This document shows positions 24,384-31,822 of a DNA stretch of 41,583 nt, piece by piece. The stretch is from Chitinispirillales bacterium (GTDB taxonomy: Bacteria > Fibrobacterota > Chitinivibrionia > Chitinivibrionales > Chitinispirillaceae). The translations under genes and the position numbers were made by a program. The stretch's first letter is position 1; every line of letters starts with the position of its first letter. The notes under the pieces were generated by a model. That model did no database searches and was not told where the DNA came from. It was given only the letters and a program-made list of their open reading frames with translations. The DNA is taken from positions 1 to 41,583 of the forward strand of contig JAITCM010000110.1 in assembly GCA_031283085.1 (NCBI GenBank), given 5' to 3'.

Positions 24384-26501
24384 ATGATGAACACAAAAAA
24401 CCCCGCATCCGGCCTCCTCTCCGGCGTCATGAACTCCCCTGTCTTGCAGAGCATCGGCAAGCAGAGCAGTTTGTTTGTCATCATCGGCGTGGTTTGCATC
24501 GTCATCGTCCTGGTGATTCCCATCCCTACTTTTCTCATGGACCTTCTTTTGGCGCTCAATCTGTGCATCGCGCTTATCATACTTCTTGTTTCCATGTACA
24601 ACAGGGAGGCGCTCGATTTTTCCGTTTTTCCGTCGTTGCTTCTCACCGTTACCCTGTTCCGATTATCGCTCAACGTCGCGTCCACGCGCCTTATTCTCAC
24701 GCAGGCGGACGCGGGGCGGGTTATTGATGTGTTCGGCAGTTTTGTGACCAGCGGCAATATGGTCGTGGGGGTTATCATATTCCTGATACTGGTGTTGATA
24801 CAGTTTATAGTCATCACGAAGGGTGCCGGGCGTATAGCCGAGGTCGCGGCGCGTTTTACGCTCGACGCCATGCCGGGCAAGCAGATGGCGATAGACGCCG
24901 ACCTCAACGCTGGGCTTATAAACGAGGAGCAGGCGCGGGCGCGGCGTTCCAAGATACAGCGCGAGTCGGACTTCTACGGGGCGATGGACGGCGCCTCCAA
25001 GTTTGTTCGCGGCGACGCCATTGTGGGCATCATCATCACGGCTATAAATGTCATAGGCGGGTTCATCATCGGCGTGGCGCAGATGGGGATGGGTTGGGGG
25101 GACGCGCTTGAGACTTATACGAAGCTGACCATAGGCGACGGCCTTGTTTCGCAGATGCCGGCGCTCATGATATCCGTGGGTTCGGGTATGATTGCCAGCC
25201 GCGCCGCTTCCGAGGATAACCTTGGTTCGGAGATTACCGGGCAGTTGCTGTCGAACCACAAGGTGCTGTGGCTTGCCGGCTCGCTCATGTTCTTTTTCGC
25301 GATTATACCCGGCTTCCCCAAGGTACCGTTTATCATACTGGGCGGGGTCTGTTTCGCCGCGGCCTATTTTAGGATGCAGGAGAATAAGAGGGCGGAGTCT
25401 ACGATGGCGCAGGAAGACCCGGCCAAGCAGCCGGGCGGCAAGGACGCCGGCAAGCCCGAAGAGCGGATTGAGGACTACCTCCACGTTGACCCGATGGAGC
25501 TGGAAATCGGCTACGGCCTCATTCCCATAGTCGATGTTAAACAGGGCGGCGACCTGCTCGACCGGATAACGATGATACGCAAACAGTTAGCCTCGGAGCT
25601 CGGCATAATCATACCGCCGATACGTATCAGAGACAATATACAGTTAACGCCCAACGAGTACAAGATAAAGATTCGCACTGTGGTAGTGGGCAAGGGCGAA
25701 TTGATGAGCGGCGCTTATTTGGCAATGGATCCCGGCACGGCCGTCCGCAAGATACGCGGCGTGCCTACGGTGGAGCCGGCGTTCAACCTCCCCGCGATAT
25801 GGATAACGGAGAGTCAGAAGAGCGACGCCGAGGTGGCCGGTTACACGGTGGTGGAACTGCCGGCGGTAATCGCCACGCATCTGACGGAAACGATAAAGAA
25901 GCACGCCCACGAAATCCTAACGCGCCAGAGCGTACAGTCTCTAATCGACAACCTGAAGGAACAGGGCGGCGTAGTCATAAGCGAGCTGATTCCGGGTTTG
26001 ATGGCCGTAGGCGACGTCCACAGGGTGCTGCAGAATCTTTTGAGGGAGCGTATCTCCATAAGGGACCTGCTGTTGATACTGGAGACGCTGGCCGGAGTGG
26101 CGCCGCGAAGCAAGAACACCGACGTCCAGACCGAGTACGTGAGGAACGTCCTTGCGCCGCAGATATGCGAGGCCTACAGGAACGACGACGGCGTAATCCC
26201 GGTAATAACGCTCGACCCCAACCTTGAGGCGAAGCTGGAGGGCGCGATACAGGAGAGCGAAGGCATCTTCCGTTTTTCCTTGTCCCCCGCCGACGCGAAT
26301 CGTATATTAGAAGCTGCGGGCGGCCAAATAGAAGCGGCCAAACAAGCCGGCGAGTACCCGATACTTATCTGCTCGCCCACAATACGCCCGCAGATGAAAC
26401 GGTTGACGGAAGCGAATTTCCCGGAATTGGTAGTCCTGTCATATAATGAAATAGTGCCTGGCGTAGAAATACGGTCGATGGGGATGATTACGCTGGATTA
26501 A
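24384..26501 (+). CDS. flhA: Flagellar biosynthesis protein FlhA (type III export gate)
   Basis: The 705-residue inner-membrane ring protein belongs to the flagellar export apparatus. About eight membrane helices occupy residues ~30-330. The cytoplasmic loop of the FHIPEP family lies between them (LDAMPGKQMAIDADLNAGLINEEQAR; RESDFYGAMDGASKFVRGDAI). The C-terminal ~340-residue cytoplasmic domain carries GYGLIPIVD, the EFG-like segment and VLSYNEIVPGVEI, where export chaperones dock in studied species. Length and domain order are normal. ATG codons occur at 24384 and 24387. It is separated from flhF by 381 bases of repeat DNA. Confidence 0.97.
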   Translation: MMNTKNPASGLLSGVMNSPVLQSIGKQSSLFVIIGVVCIVIVLVIPIPTFLMDLLLALNLCIALIILLVSMYNREALDFSVFPSLLLTVTLFRLSLNVASTRLILTQADAGRVIDVFGSFVTSGNMVVGVIIFLILVLIQFIVITKGAGRIAEVAARFTLDAMPGKQMAIDADLNAGLINEEQARARRSKIQRESDFYGAMDGASKFVRGDAIVGIIITAINVIGGFIIGVAQMGMGWGDALETYTKLTIGDGLVSQMPALMISVGSGMIASRAASEDNLGSEITGQLLSNHKVLWLAGSLMFFFAIIPGFPKVPFIILGGVCFAAAYFRMQENKRAESTMAQEDPAKQPGGKDAGKPEERIEDYLHVDPMELEIGYGLIPIVDVKQGGDLLDRITMIRKQLASELGIIIPPIRIRDNIQLTPNEYKIKIRTVVVGKGELMSGAYLAMDPGTAVRKIRGVPTVEPAFNLPAIWITESQKSDAEVAGYTVVELPAVIATHLTETIKKHAHEILTRQSVQSLIDNLKEQGGVVISELIPGLMAVGDVHRVLQNLLRERISIRDLLLILETLAGVAPRSKNTDVQTEYVRNVLAPQICEAYRNDDGVIPVITLDPNLEAKLEGAIQESEGIFRFSLSPADANRILEAAGGQIEAAKQAGEYPILICSPTIRPQMKRLTEANFPELVVLSYNEIVPGVEIRSMGMITLD

Positions 26502-26564
26502 AGGGTTTGATGTTAAAAACGGGAAAGGATTACAGTATAAAAATGTGCATAAAGTATCAAAGCA

Positions 26565-26716
26565 CCGCGAAGCGACAGTTGACTTTGATTTTGCGAAGTG
26601 GCCTTTGATTTTGACTTTGCGACGCGAAGCGACATTTGACTTTGATTTTGACTTTGCGACGCGGTAGCGGCGCTTGTTTGTTTGTTTTTCGCGACGCGGT
26701 AGCGGCGCTTGTTTAT
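26565..26716 (+). repeat. Degenerate tandem repeats between flhA and flhF
   Basis: At least five units of about 26-37 bases share a GCGA(C/A)GCG(A/G)-type GC half and a TTTGATTTTGACTTT AT half. The last two are the GCGACGCGGTAGCGGCGCTTGTTT units (26655 and 26690). They run directly into the structured repeat. The remaining start of this gap (26502-26564) shows nothing I can name. Confidence 0.7.
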
Positions 26717-26830
26717 GGGGGGCGTTACGGGGGGGATTTATCCCCCCGTAGGGTGGGTAGCGGAATAAAATATAGCGGCGTAGCCGCTATATTTTATGGA
26801 GCGAGGGAGGGCGTAGCCCTCCCCTTAAAA
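26690..26830 (+). repeat. Structured intergenic repeat, copy 2
   Basis: It is nearly identical to 18076-18248 in its outer parts. Hairpins: TACGGGGGG / CCCCCCGTA (26726-26734 with 26742-26750); a 15-bp stem 26765-26779 / 26783-26797 with loop GTA; and GGGAGGGC / GCCCTCCC. The middle stem (TATAGCGGC-type) has no sequence similarity to that of copy 1 (ACGGGC-type), yet both pair perfectly. The immediate flanks (GGGTGGGTAG-GGAATAAAA and TTTTATGGAGCGAGGGAGG) are conserved. It ends about 50 bases before flhF. Confidence 0.88.
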
Positions 26831-26882
26831 TTGTAGTTGACTCTATCAGTTGACTCTATCTTTTAAAAGGTTCGGTTTAATA

Positions 26883-28256
26883 ATGCGCATAAAAACGTAC
26901 AGAGTTAAAACCATGAAAGAGGCCTATCTGCAGATAAAAGCGGAGCTTGGGGACAATGCCATGATTCTCAAGACAAATAAGTTGCAGAAAGGTCGATTAT
27001 TCGGCGGTTCCGACGAGATAGAGGTCACGGCCGGAGTGGACGACGATTCGCCGCCGGGGTCGGAAAAGAGGCCGTCGTCGTCGCCGGAATTTGGCCCGTT
27101 GCGTTTGGGCGACCCCGCGGCGAAGTCCGGTAATCCCGGTCTCTACGGGCCTCCGCCGCGCCAGCCGTTGACGCTTGCGGACGAATCGTTGTCGTCGATG
27201 TCGCCGAATGTCCGTCCCTGGTATCCCCCCCATCTACCCGCGCCGAAACCGCCCCCCGCCGCGCCGTCTTTCGCCTCGCAGCCCGGTCAGGGCGCTCAGG
27301 CGGCGGCTCCGTCTACGCCGCTTCCGCCGCGTTTCCCGAAGCAGCTTTCGCCCGTCGAGATTGCCGAGCTAAAGGCCGACGTCCACGAGCTTAAAGACCT
27401 CGTCAAGAGTGTGCTGACCTCCGCGTCGCCGCATATAATGAGTACGCCGAAGGACGAGGCCGGCGTTACCACTGCCGGCGACATGGAGTGGGACGCGTTT
27501 GTCAAGAGGCTGACCGATGCCGAGGTAAAGCCTGAGTTCGCGAGGAAACTGGTCAACTCTATACGCGGCGGTTTGCAGATAACGGACGCGGAGTTGGAGG
27601 AGAAGCTCTTCGACGCGCTGAGCGAGCAGTTTCCCGTTTCCGGCCCGCTCAGGCTTCGGAAGGACGGTCCGCTCGTCGTGGCGTTTGTCGGGCCCACGGG
27701 GTCGGGCAAGACCACAACGCTGGCCAAGCTCGCCGCGTACTGCCGTTTTATGAGCAAGAACGTGTCGATAATCACCGCCGACACATTCAGGATAGCCGCG
27801 TACGAGCAGATACGCGTCTTCGCGGACATCGTGAACGTCAGGTTGCAAATCGTCTTTTCCCCGGACGAGATGAATGACGCGCTTAACGAGTGCGCCGACA
27901 GCGACGTTATTTTCGTGGATAACGCCGGAAGGAGCCAGCGGGACAAGGAGTACATGGAGGAGTTGCGGCAGATGATGGACGTGTTGCGCCCGGATGAGAC
28001 GCACCTTGTTCTGAGCGCCACGACCAAAGATTCCGACCTGCTCGATATGGTGAACCGTTACCGTAACATCAAGGTGAACCGGTTGCTTTTTACGAAGTTG
28101 GACGAGACGACGCGGCTCGGGAATATCTTCAATGTTGTGAGCGATTTGGGCATACCGGTCTCATATTTTACGGTGGGTCAGAGTGTGCCTGACGACATAG
28201 AGCTCGCGCAGGCCGGAAAATTTGTCAAGAGGCTTATGGGGGGGCGCGCCAGGTGA
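26883..28256 (+). CDS. flhF: Flagellar SRP-type GTPase FlhF
   Basis: The 457-residue protein sets flagellar number and position in polar flagellates. Its N-terminal B domain (MRIKTYRVKTMKEAYLQIKAELGDNAMIL) is followed by a Pro/Ala-rich linker (~60-155), the helical N domain, and an SRP54/FtsY-type G domain. The G domain has GPTGSGKTTT at 270-278, the insertion-box segment DTFRIAAYEQIRVF, DNAGRSQRD at 346-354, TKLDE and LGIPVSYFTVGQSVPDD. The DxxGR motif reads DNAGR (Asn347) rather than the usual DTAGR. The ATG at 26883 directly begins the conserved B domain. The stop overlaps flhG (GTGA). Confidence 0.96.
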   Translation: MRIKTYRVKTMKEAYLQIKAELGDNAMILKTNKLQKGRLFGGSDEIEVTAGVDDDSPPGSEKRPSSSPEFGPLRLGDPAAKSGNPGLYGPPPRQPLTLADESLSSMSPNVRPWYPPHLPAPKPPPAAPSFASQPGQGAQAAAPSTPLPPRFPKQLSPVEIAELKADVHELKDLVKSVLTSASPHIMSTPKDEAGVTTAGDMEWDAFVKRLTDAEVKPEFARKLVNSIRGGLQITDAELEEKLFDALSEQFPVSGPLRLRKDGPLVVAFVGPTGSGKTTTLAKLAAYCRFMSKNVSIITADTFRIAAYEQIRVFADIVNVRLQIVFSPDEMNDALNECADSDVIFVDNAGRSQRDKEYMEELRQMMDVLRPDETHLVLSATTKDSDLLDMVNRYRNIKVNRLLFTKLDETTRLGNIFNVVSDLGIPVSYFTVGQSVPDDIELAQAGKFVKRLMGGRAR

Positions 28257-29128
28257 GTGACCAAGCGGAGAGATTGCGGGAGATGGCTTGGACGCTGGGG
28301 GTGGACGCGGCGCCCCCGGCGCCGAAGCGTCGTCAGGGCAGGTGCAAGAGCATCGCGGTGACGAGCGGCAAGGGCGGGGTGGGGAAGACCACGCTGTCGC
28401 TTGTGCTTGGGGCGAGTCTTGCCAGGCTGGACAAGCGGGTGTTGCTTATGGACGTGGACCTTGGTTTGGCCAACATCCAGATACTGCTCGGCATAGCGCC
28501 GAAGTTCAACATAGCGCATGTCGTCACGGGGGTGTGCGCGATAGGCGACATAGTGGTGGAGGTGGCGCCGAATATGTTTTTGGCGCCCGGCGCATCGGGG
28601 TTCGAGCAGCTGTCGAACATAGATATGGGGCGTTTTGAGCGTTTGCGCGCCGATTTCACGGGGCTTGAGGAGAATTACGACTTTTTGATAATGGATACCG
28701 GCGCCGGGATAGGTAATACAGTGACGGGTTTTGCCCGCCACGCCGACCTGGTTTTGCTGGTTATGACCCCCGACCCGTCGTCGATGGCCGACGCCTACGC
28801 CATGGTGAAGGTGCTCTACGAAAAGGGCAACACGAATGTGGCGGTGGTGGTCAATATGGCGTCTAACGAGGGGGAGGGGCGCGAGGCTTTTGAGATGTTG
28901 CGGACGATGGTTGAAAAATTTTTAAAAAAACCGATAAGATTATATGCTATATTAGTTAGTGAGCGCGAGGTATTGCGTCTTGGCCGCAAGCAATTGCATC
29001 TTGCCGGCGGCGAGGGGGTAAACTTTCACCGGACGGTGTCCGCGCTCGCCAGGCGTTTGGGCGGCCACCAGTCGCCGTCCGCGGCCCGCGGCGGGTTCTT
29101 CAGCAAATTCTTTGGAGGCGCGTCATGA
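28253..29128 (+). CDS. flhG: MinD-like ATPase FlhG/FleN, FlhF partner
   Basis: The 291-residue ATPase controls flagellar number together with FlhF. The N-terminal DQAERLREM (residues 3-11) is the motif known to stimulate FlhF GTPase activity. The deviant Walker A is SGKGGVGKTT (38-47), followed by LLMDVDLGLANIQILLG and DFLIMDTGAGIG (Walker B). A basic and aromatic C-terminus (ARGGFFSKFFGGAS) could form the membrane-targeting helix. The GTG start at 28253 overlaps the flhF stop, indicating translational coupling. The order flhA-flhF-flhG-fliA is the classical polar-flagellate arrangement. Confidence 0.95.
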   Translation: MSDQAERLREMAWTLGVDAAPPAPKRRQGRCKSIAVTSGKGGVGKTTLSLVLGASLARLDKRVLLMDVDLGLANIQILLGIAPKFNIAHVVTGVCAIGDIVVEVAPNMFLAPGASGFEQLSNIDMGRFERLRADFTGLEENYDFLIMDTGAGIGNTVTGFARHADLVLLVMTPDPSSMADAYAMVKVLYEKGNTNVAVVVNMASNEGEGREAFEMLRTMVEKFLKKPIRLYAILVSEREVLRLGRKQLHLAGGEGVNFHRTVSALARRLGGHQSPSAARGGFFSKFFGGAS

Positions 29129-29568
29129 CAGACAGAGACGACGATTATGATGAGGATGATGAGGATGAAGAGGAACAACCCGATAAAGCCGCCGCGATGG
29201 TGCTGTGGACAAAGCGCTTGGCTTTCTTCCTGGGTGTCTGCGCCTTTGTCGTGATGTTTTTGCTAAGTTACGATTTTGAGAGTTACTTGGACGCGAAGAT
29301 GCTCGTGATTGCGATGATAAAAGGATTATGCGCCGCCCTGCTGTTCTGGATGGCCGGATTAATCATAGGCAACATCTTCTTAAAAGGTTTGGTGACGGAC
29401 ATTCCGGTTGACCAAAATCACTTGATTGACGGGGGTATATTACAGCGGATATATTTGTATCAGCAGCGGTTGAATTATGATATGGACGGGAATATTATAC
29501 AGATTGACCCCAGGAACGATACTATAGTTAAGACGAAGTCGGCCAGGATAAAGAAGAATGAGGACTAG
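29125..29568 (+). CDS. Acidic two-helix membrane protein in the flagellar operon
   Basis: The 147-residue protein starts with an acidic tract (DRDDDYDEDDEDEEE), then two hydrophobic helices (RLAFFLGVCAFVVMFLLSY and GLCAALLFWMAGLIIGNIF), and ends with a soluble ~60-residue tail containing DGNIIQIDP. No family is recognised. The ATG overlaps the flhG stop (ATGA), so it is coupled to flhG and probably needed in the same process. Location between flhG and fliA is its main functional clue. Confidence 0.8.
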   Translation: MTDRDDDYDEDDEDEEEQPDKAAAMVLWTKRLAFFLGVCAFVVMFLLSYDFESYLDAKMLVIAMIKGLCAALLFWMAGLIIGNIFLKGLVTDIPVDQNHLIDGGILQRIYLYQQRLNYDMDGNIIQIDPRNDTIVKTKSARIKKNED

Positions 29569-29626
29569 TGTCTGCGGGATTATAAAAACAATATAACAGG
29601 ATTAAAAAGACCTTTCGGGAGCAAGG

Positions 29627-30400
29627 ATGCTGGAGCTGGAGAATTTATGGAAAGAGTTTAAAGAGGCGGGTTCCCAGGCGGCTAAAGATAAGCTGCTTGT
29701 GGAGTATTCCCACTTGGTAAAGTATACCACGCAGCGGCTTGCCATAAATCTGCCGCCGTCCGTGGATCGCGACGACTTGTACAGCGCGGGGATATTGGGC
29801 CTGATAAAGGCGGTGGACACCTTTGAGCCGGAGCGCGGTTTCAAGTTTGAGACCTACGCCGGTCACAAGATACGCGGCGCCATCCTCGACGAGCTGCGCG
29901 CGCTTGATTGGGTGCCGCGTTCCGTCAGGCAGAAGGCCCGCGACCTGCAAAGAACGTTTACGCGGATGGAGAACGCCTTAGGCCGCGCCCCCTACGACGA
30001 CGAGGTTTGCGACGAGTTGGGCGTCAGCATGGAGGAGTACGAGCAGATATTGGCCGAGGTCACCCCCGCCACCGTCGTCTCTTTGGACGAGACGATGAGC
30101 GACGCTTTCTCCGACGCGAAGGACATACGGATGATAGACCAGGTGGAGGACCCCGACAGTATGAATCCCCTAAAAGAGATGGGGACCGACGAGGTAAAAG
30201 GTATCCTGAAGGAGGCGATTGTCGGGCTTCCGGAGAGCGAGCGTGTGGTAGTGGCGCTTTACCATTATGAGGAGTTGACTCTGAAAGAGATAGGCGTGGT
30301 ACTAAACCTTACGGAGAGCCGTGTCAGCCAGATACACTCAAAAGCCATGATGAAGCTGCGCGCCAGATTGCTTCAAAAATTTATGGAAGATGAAGGGTAG
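29627..30400 (+). CDS. fliA: Sigma-28 family flagellar sigma factor (FliA/WhiG type)
   Basis: The 257-residue factor directs transcription of late flagellar genes in most motile bacteria. Region 2 is VDRDDLYSAGILGLIKAVDTFEPERGFKFETYAGHKIRGAILDELRALDW. Region 3 begins VPRSVRQKARDLQ and is followed by LGRAPYDDEVCDELGVSMEEY. Region 4 contains LTLKEIGVVLNLTESRVSQIHSKAMMKLR. The lack of region 1 and the FETYA...IRGAILDELR signature separate it from RpoD-type factors. The ATG at 29627 has GGGAG 5 bases upstream. No clear sigma-28 promoter was found inside the window. Confidence 0.95.
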   Translation: MLELENLWKEFKEAGSQAAKDKLLVEYSHLVKYTTQRLAINLPPSVDRDDLYSAGILGLIKAVDTFEPERGFKFETYAGHKIRGAILDELRALDWVPRSVRQKARDLQRTFTRMENALGRAPYDDEVCDELGVSMEEYEQILAEVTPATVVSLDETMSDAFSDAKDIRMIDQVEDPDSMNPLKEMGTDEVKGILKEAIVGLPESERVVVALYHYEELTLKEIGVVLNLTESRVSQIHSKAMMKLRARLLQKFMEDEG

Positions 30401-30405
30401 CGTCT

Positions 30406-30738
30406 ATGAACAGCGTAAATGTCAACATTCCCGTCGCTAACCTTCCTCTTGCCACCGCGCATCAGGCGGACGCGCATCGTGTGCCCATGGCTCATCAGGC
30501 TCAGAACGCCGACTTGAACCGCGACCAGTTGGATATACATATCAGGACGGCGAACGAGGCTGAGGCTGCCGAGGGTAAGATAATTGACCCTAAAGACCAC
30601 AAAGAGGAGAAGCGGCGTTCCAAAAAGAGGAAGAATGGGCAGGATGAGGACGGCGGTGGGGCGGACGGTTTAAACGTTGAAGAGGATATTGCCGTTAGGA
30701 TGCTTGACAACGGCAGACTCATAGATTTGGAAGCGTAG
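30406..30738 (+). CDS. Small charged protein in the flagellar operon, unknown
   Basis: The 110-residue soluble protein has a His/Asn/Ala-rich first half (NLPLATAHQADAHRVPMAHQ), a strongly basic middle (DHKEEKRRSKKRKNGQ) and an acidic C-terminus. It starts 6 bases after the fliA stop and ends 7 bases before the HDOD gene, so it is cotranscribed. It lacks membrane helices and catalytic motifs and looks largely disordered. Confidence 0.75.
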   Translation: MNSVNVNIPVANLPLATAHQADAHRVPMAHQAQNADLNRDQLDIHIRTANEAEAAEGKIIDPKDHKEEKRRSKKRKNGQDEDGGGADGLNVEEDIAVRMLDNGRLIDLEA

Positions 30739-30744
30739 ATAATT

Positions 30745-31656
30745 ATGAATATGGCCGCGAACGAACCGGGAAGAAGGCTCGACACCGAGCGTATAAAGAA
30801 GGTGGCTCAGGGTGTCGGCGATCTGCCCACGTTGCCTACCGTCGTTTCCAAGATGATAGGTATGATAGACGATAAGCGCGCCTCCGCCGACGCGCTGGCC
30901 CGCCTTATTTCCACCGACGCGGCGTTGACGGCTCGTCTCCTCAAGCGGGCTAACTCCTCATACTATGGATACCAGCGGGAGATATCGACCGTCAACATGG
31001 CTATCGCGGTGCTGGGTTTTAGCGCCGTGAAGGATATGGGTTTGTGGCTCTCCGTCTTCGACACGTTCAAGGGCGCCGACCCGGCGGCGACGGGCTTTGA
31101 CGCCGTGAAATTCTGGGAACACAGTTCCGCTTGCGGTGTCGCGGCGCGTATGCTCTCCAAAAACTGCGAATCGCGATACACCGGAGAGGCTTTTGTGGCC
31201 GGTCTGTTGCACGATATGGGGAAGATGATGCTGAACCGCTACTTCGGCGCCGAGTTGGTCGAAGTCCTCAAAACGGCGGAGAACGAAGAATACGGCTTGG
31301 ACAGGGCGGAGAGCGAGATATTGGGTGTCGGCCACGGGTACGTGGGCGCGTGGCTTGCCGAAAACTGGAACCTTCCGCCCATCATCTGCGACGCCGTCAA
31401 GTACCACCACGCCCCGTGGGAGGCCAAAGTCGAACCCGCTTTCGTGGCCACCGTTACCGTGGCCGACATAATATGCCACCTGACGAAAATAGGCGACTCC
31501 GGCAGAAAGGCCTGCCCAAAGTATGACGAACGCTTGTGGCAAATCTTCGACAGCGCCGATATCCCGATAGATGAGAGCGACATGGGAAGGTTGCAGGCGG
31601 ACTTTCTATCCGAGTACGGGGAGTCGGATGCCTACGCGGTGGCGGCCAATGTGTAG
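30745..31656 (+). CDS. HDOD-domain protein
   Basis: The 303-residue cytoplasmic regulator of the HDOD group (HD-related domain, usually without phosphodiesterase activity) shows VGDLPTLPTVVSKMIGMIDD, LISTDAALTARLLKRANSSYYG, ISTVNMAIAVLGFSAVKDMGL, VAGLLHDMGKMMLNRYF (retaining His-Asp), VGHGYVGAWLAENWNLPPII and VKYHHAPW. These proteins act in signalling, often linked to motility or chemotaxis, which fits its place at the end of the fliA gene group. ATG at 30745, with an alternative at 30751. Confidence 0.92.
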   Translation: MNMAANEPGRRLDTERIKKVAQGVGDLPTLPTVVSKMIGMIDDKRASADALARLISTDAALTARLLKRANSSYYGYQREISTVNMAIAVLGFSAVKDMGLWLSVFDTFKGADPAATGFDAVKFWEHSSACGVAARMLSKNCESRYTGEAFVAGLLHDMGKMMLNRYFGAELVEVLKTAENEEYGLDRAESEILGVGHGYVGAWLAENWNLPPIICDAVKYHHAPWEAKVEPAFVATVTVADIICHLTKIGDSGRKACPKYDERLWQIFDSADIPIDESDMGRLQADFLSEYGESDAYAVAANV

Positions 31657-31686
31657 ATTTTTTCGGATAGAGCATAAAATTTTGCG

Positions 31687-31716
31687 TTGATACCGTAGAA
31701 AATATTATATTATAAA
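31687..31716 (+). promoter_or_regulatory. Promoter of the tRNA-Arg gene
   Basis: TTGATA and TATAAA are separated by 18 bases (31693-31710) within a very AT-rich stretch. The predicted start lies only a few bases before the tRNA's 5' end at 31726. Confidence 0.65.
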
Positions 31717-31725
31717 TTATTGAAT

Positions 31726-31799
31726 GCCCCCATAGCTCAGTTGGATAGAGCACAGGTTTCCTAAACCTGGTGTCGCAAGTTCGATCCTTGCTGGGGGTA
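31726..31799 (+). tRNA. tRNA-Arg (anticodon CCU, reads AGG)
   Basis: A full cloverleaf can be drawn. The acceptor stem is GCCCCCA / TGGGGGT, with a G-U pair at the first position. The D-arm is AGCTCAGTTGGATAGAGCA. The anticodon stem CAGGT / ACCTG encloses TTCCTAA with CCT at 31760-31762. The T-arm is GCAAG-TTCGATC-CTTGC, and the discriminator is A. The 3' CCA is not encoded. A run of T residues (31800-31807) follows and may end transcription. Confidence 0.96.
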
Positions 31800-31822
31800 T
31801 TTTTTTTGAGCACAGCCCTATA

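Noticed and set aside
26636-26836. 66-codon frame between flhA and flhF
   Set aside because: It is made entirely of the repeat elements. Part of its peptide recurs at copy 1, but there is no ribosome site or known domain. Kept as a finding about the repeat rather than as a gene.
31726-31822. tRNA-Arg 3' end as an integration site for an island carrying GH52
   Set aside because: No integrase and no direct repeat of the tRNA 3' end was found in the window.
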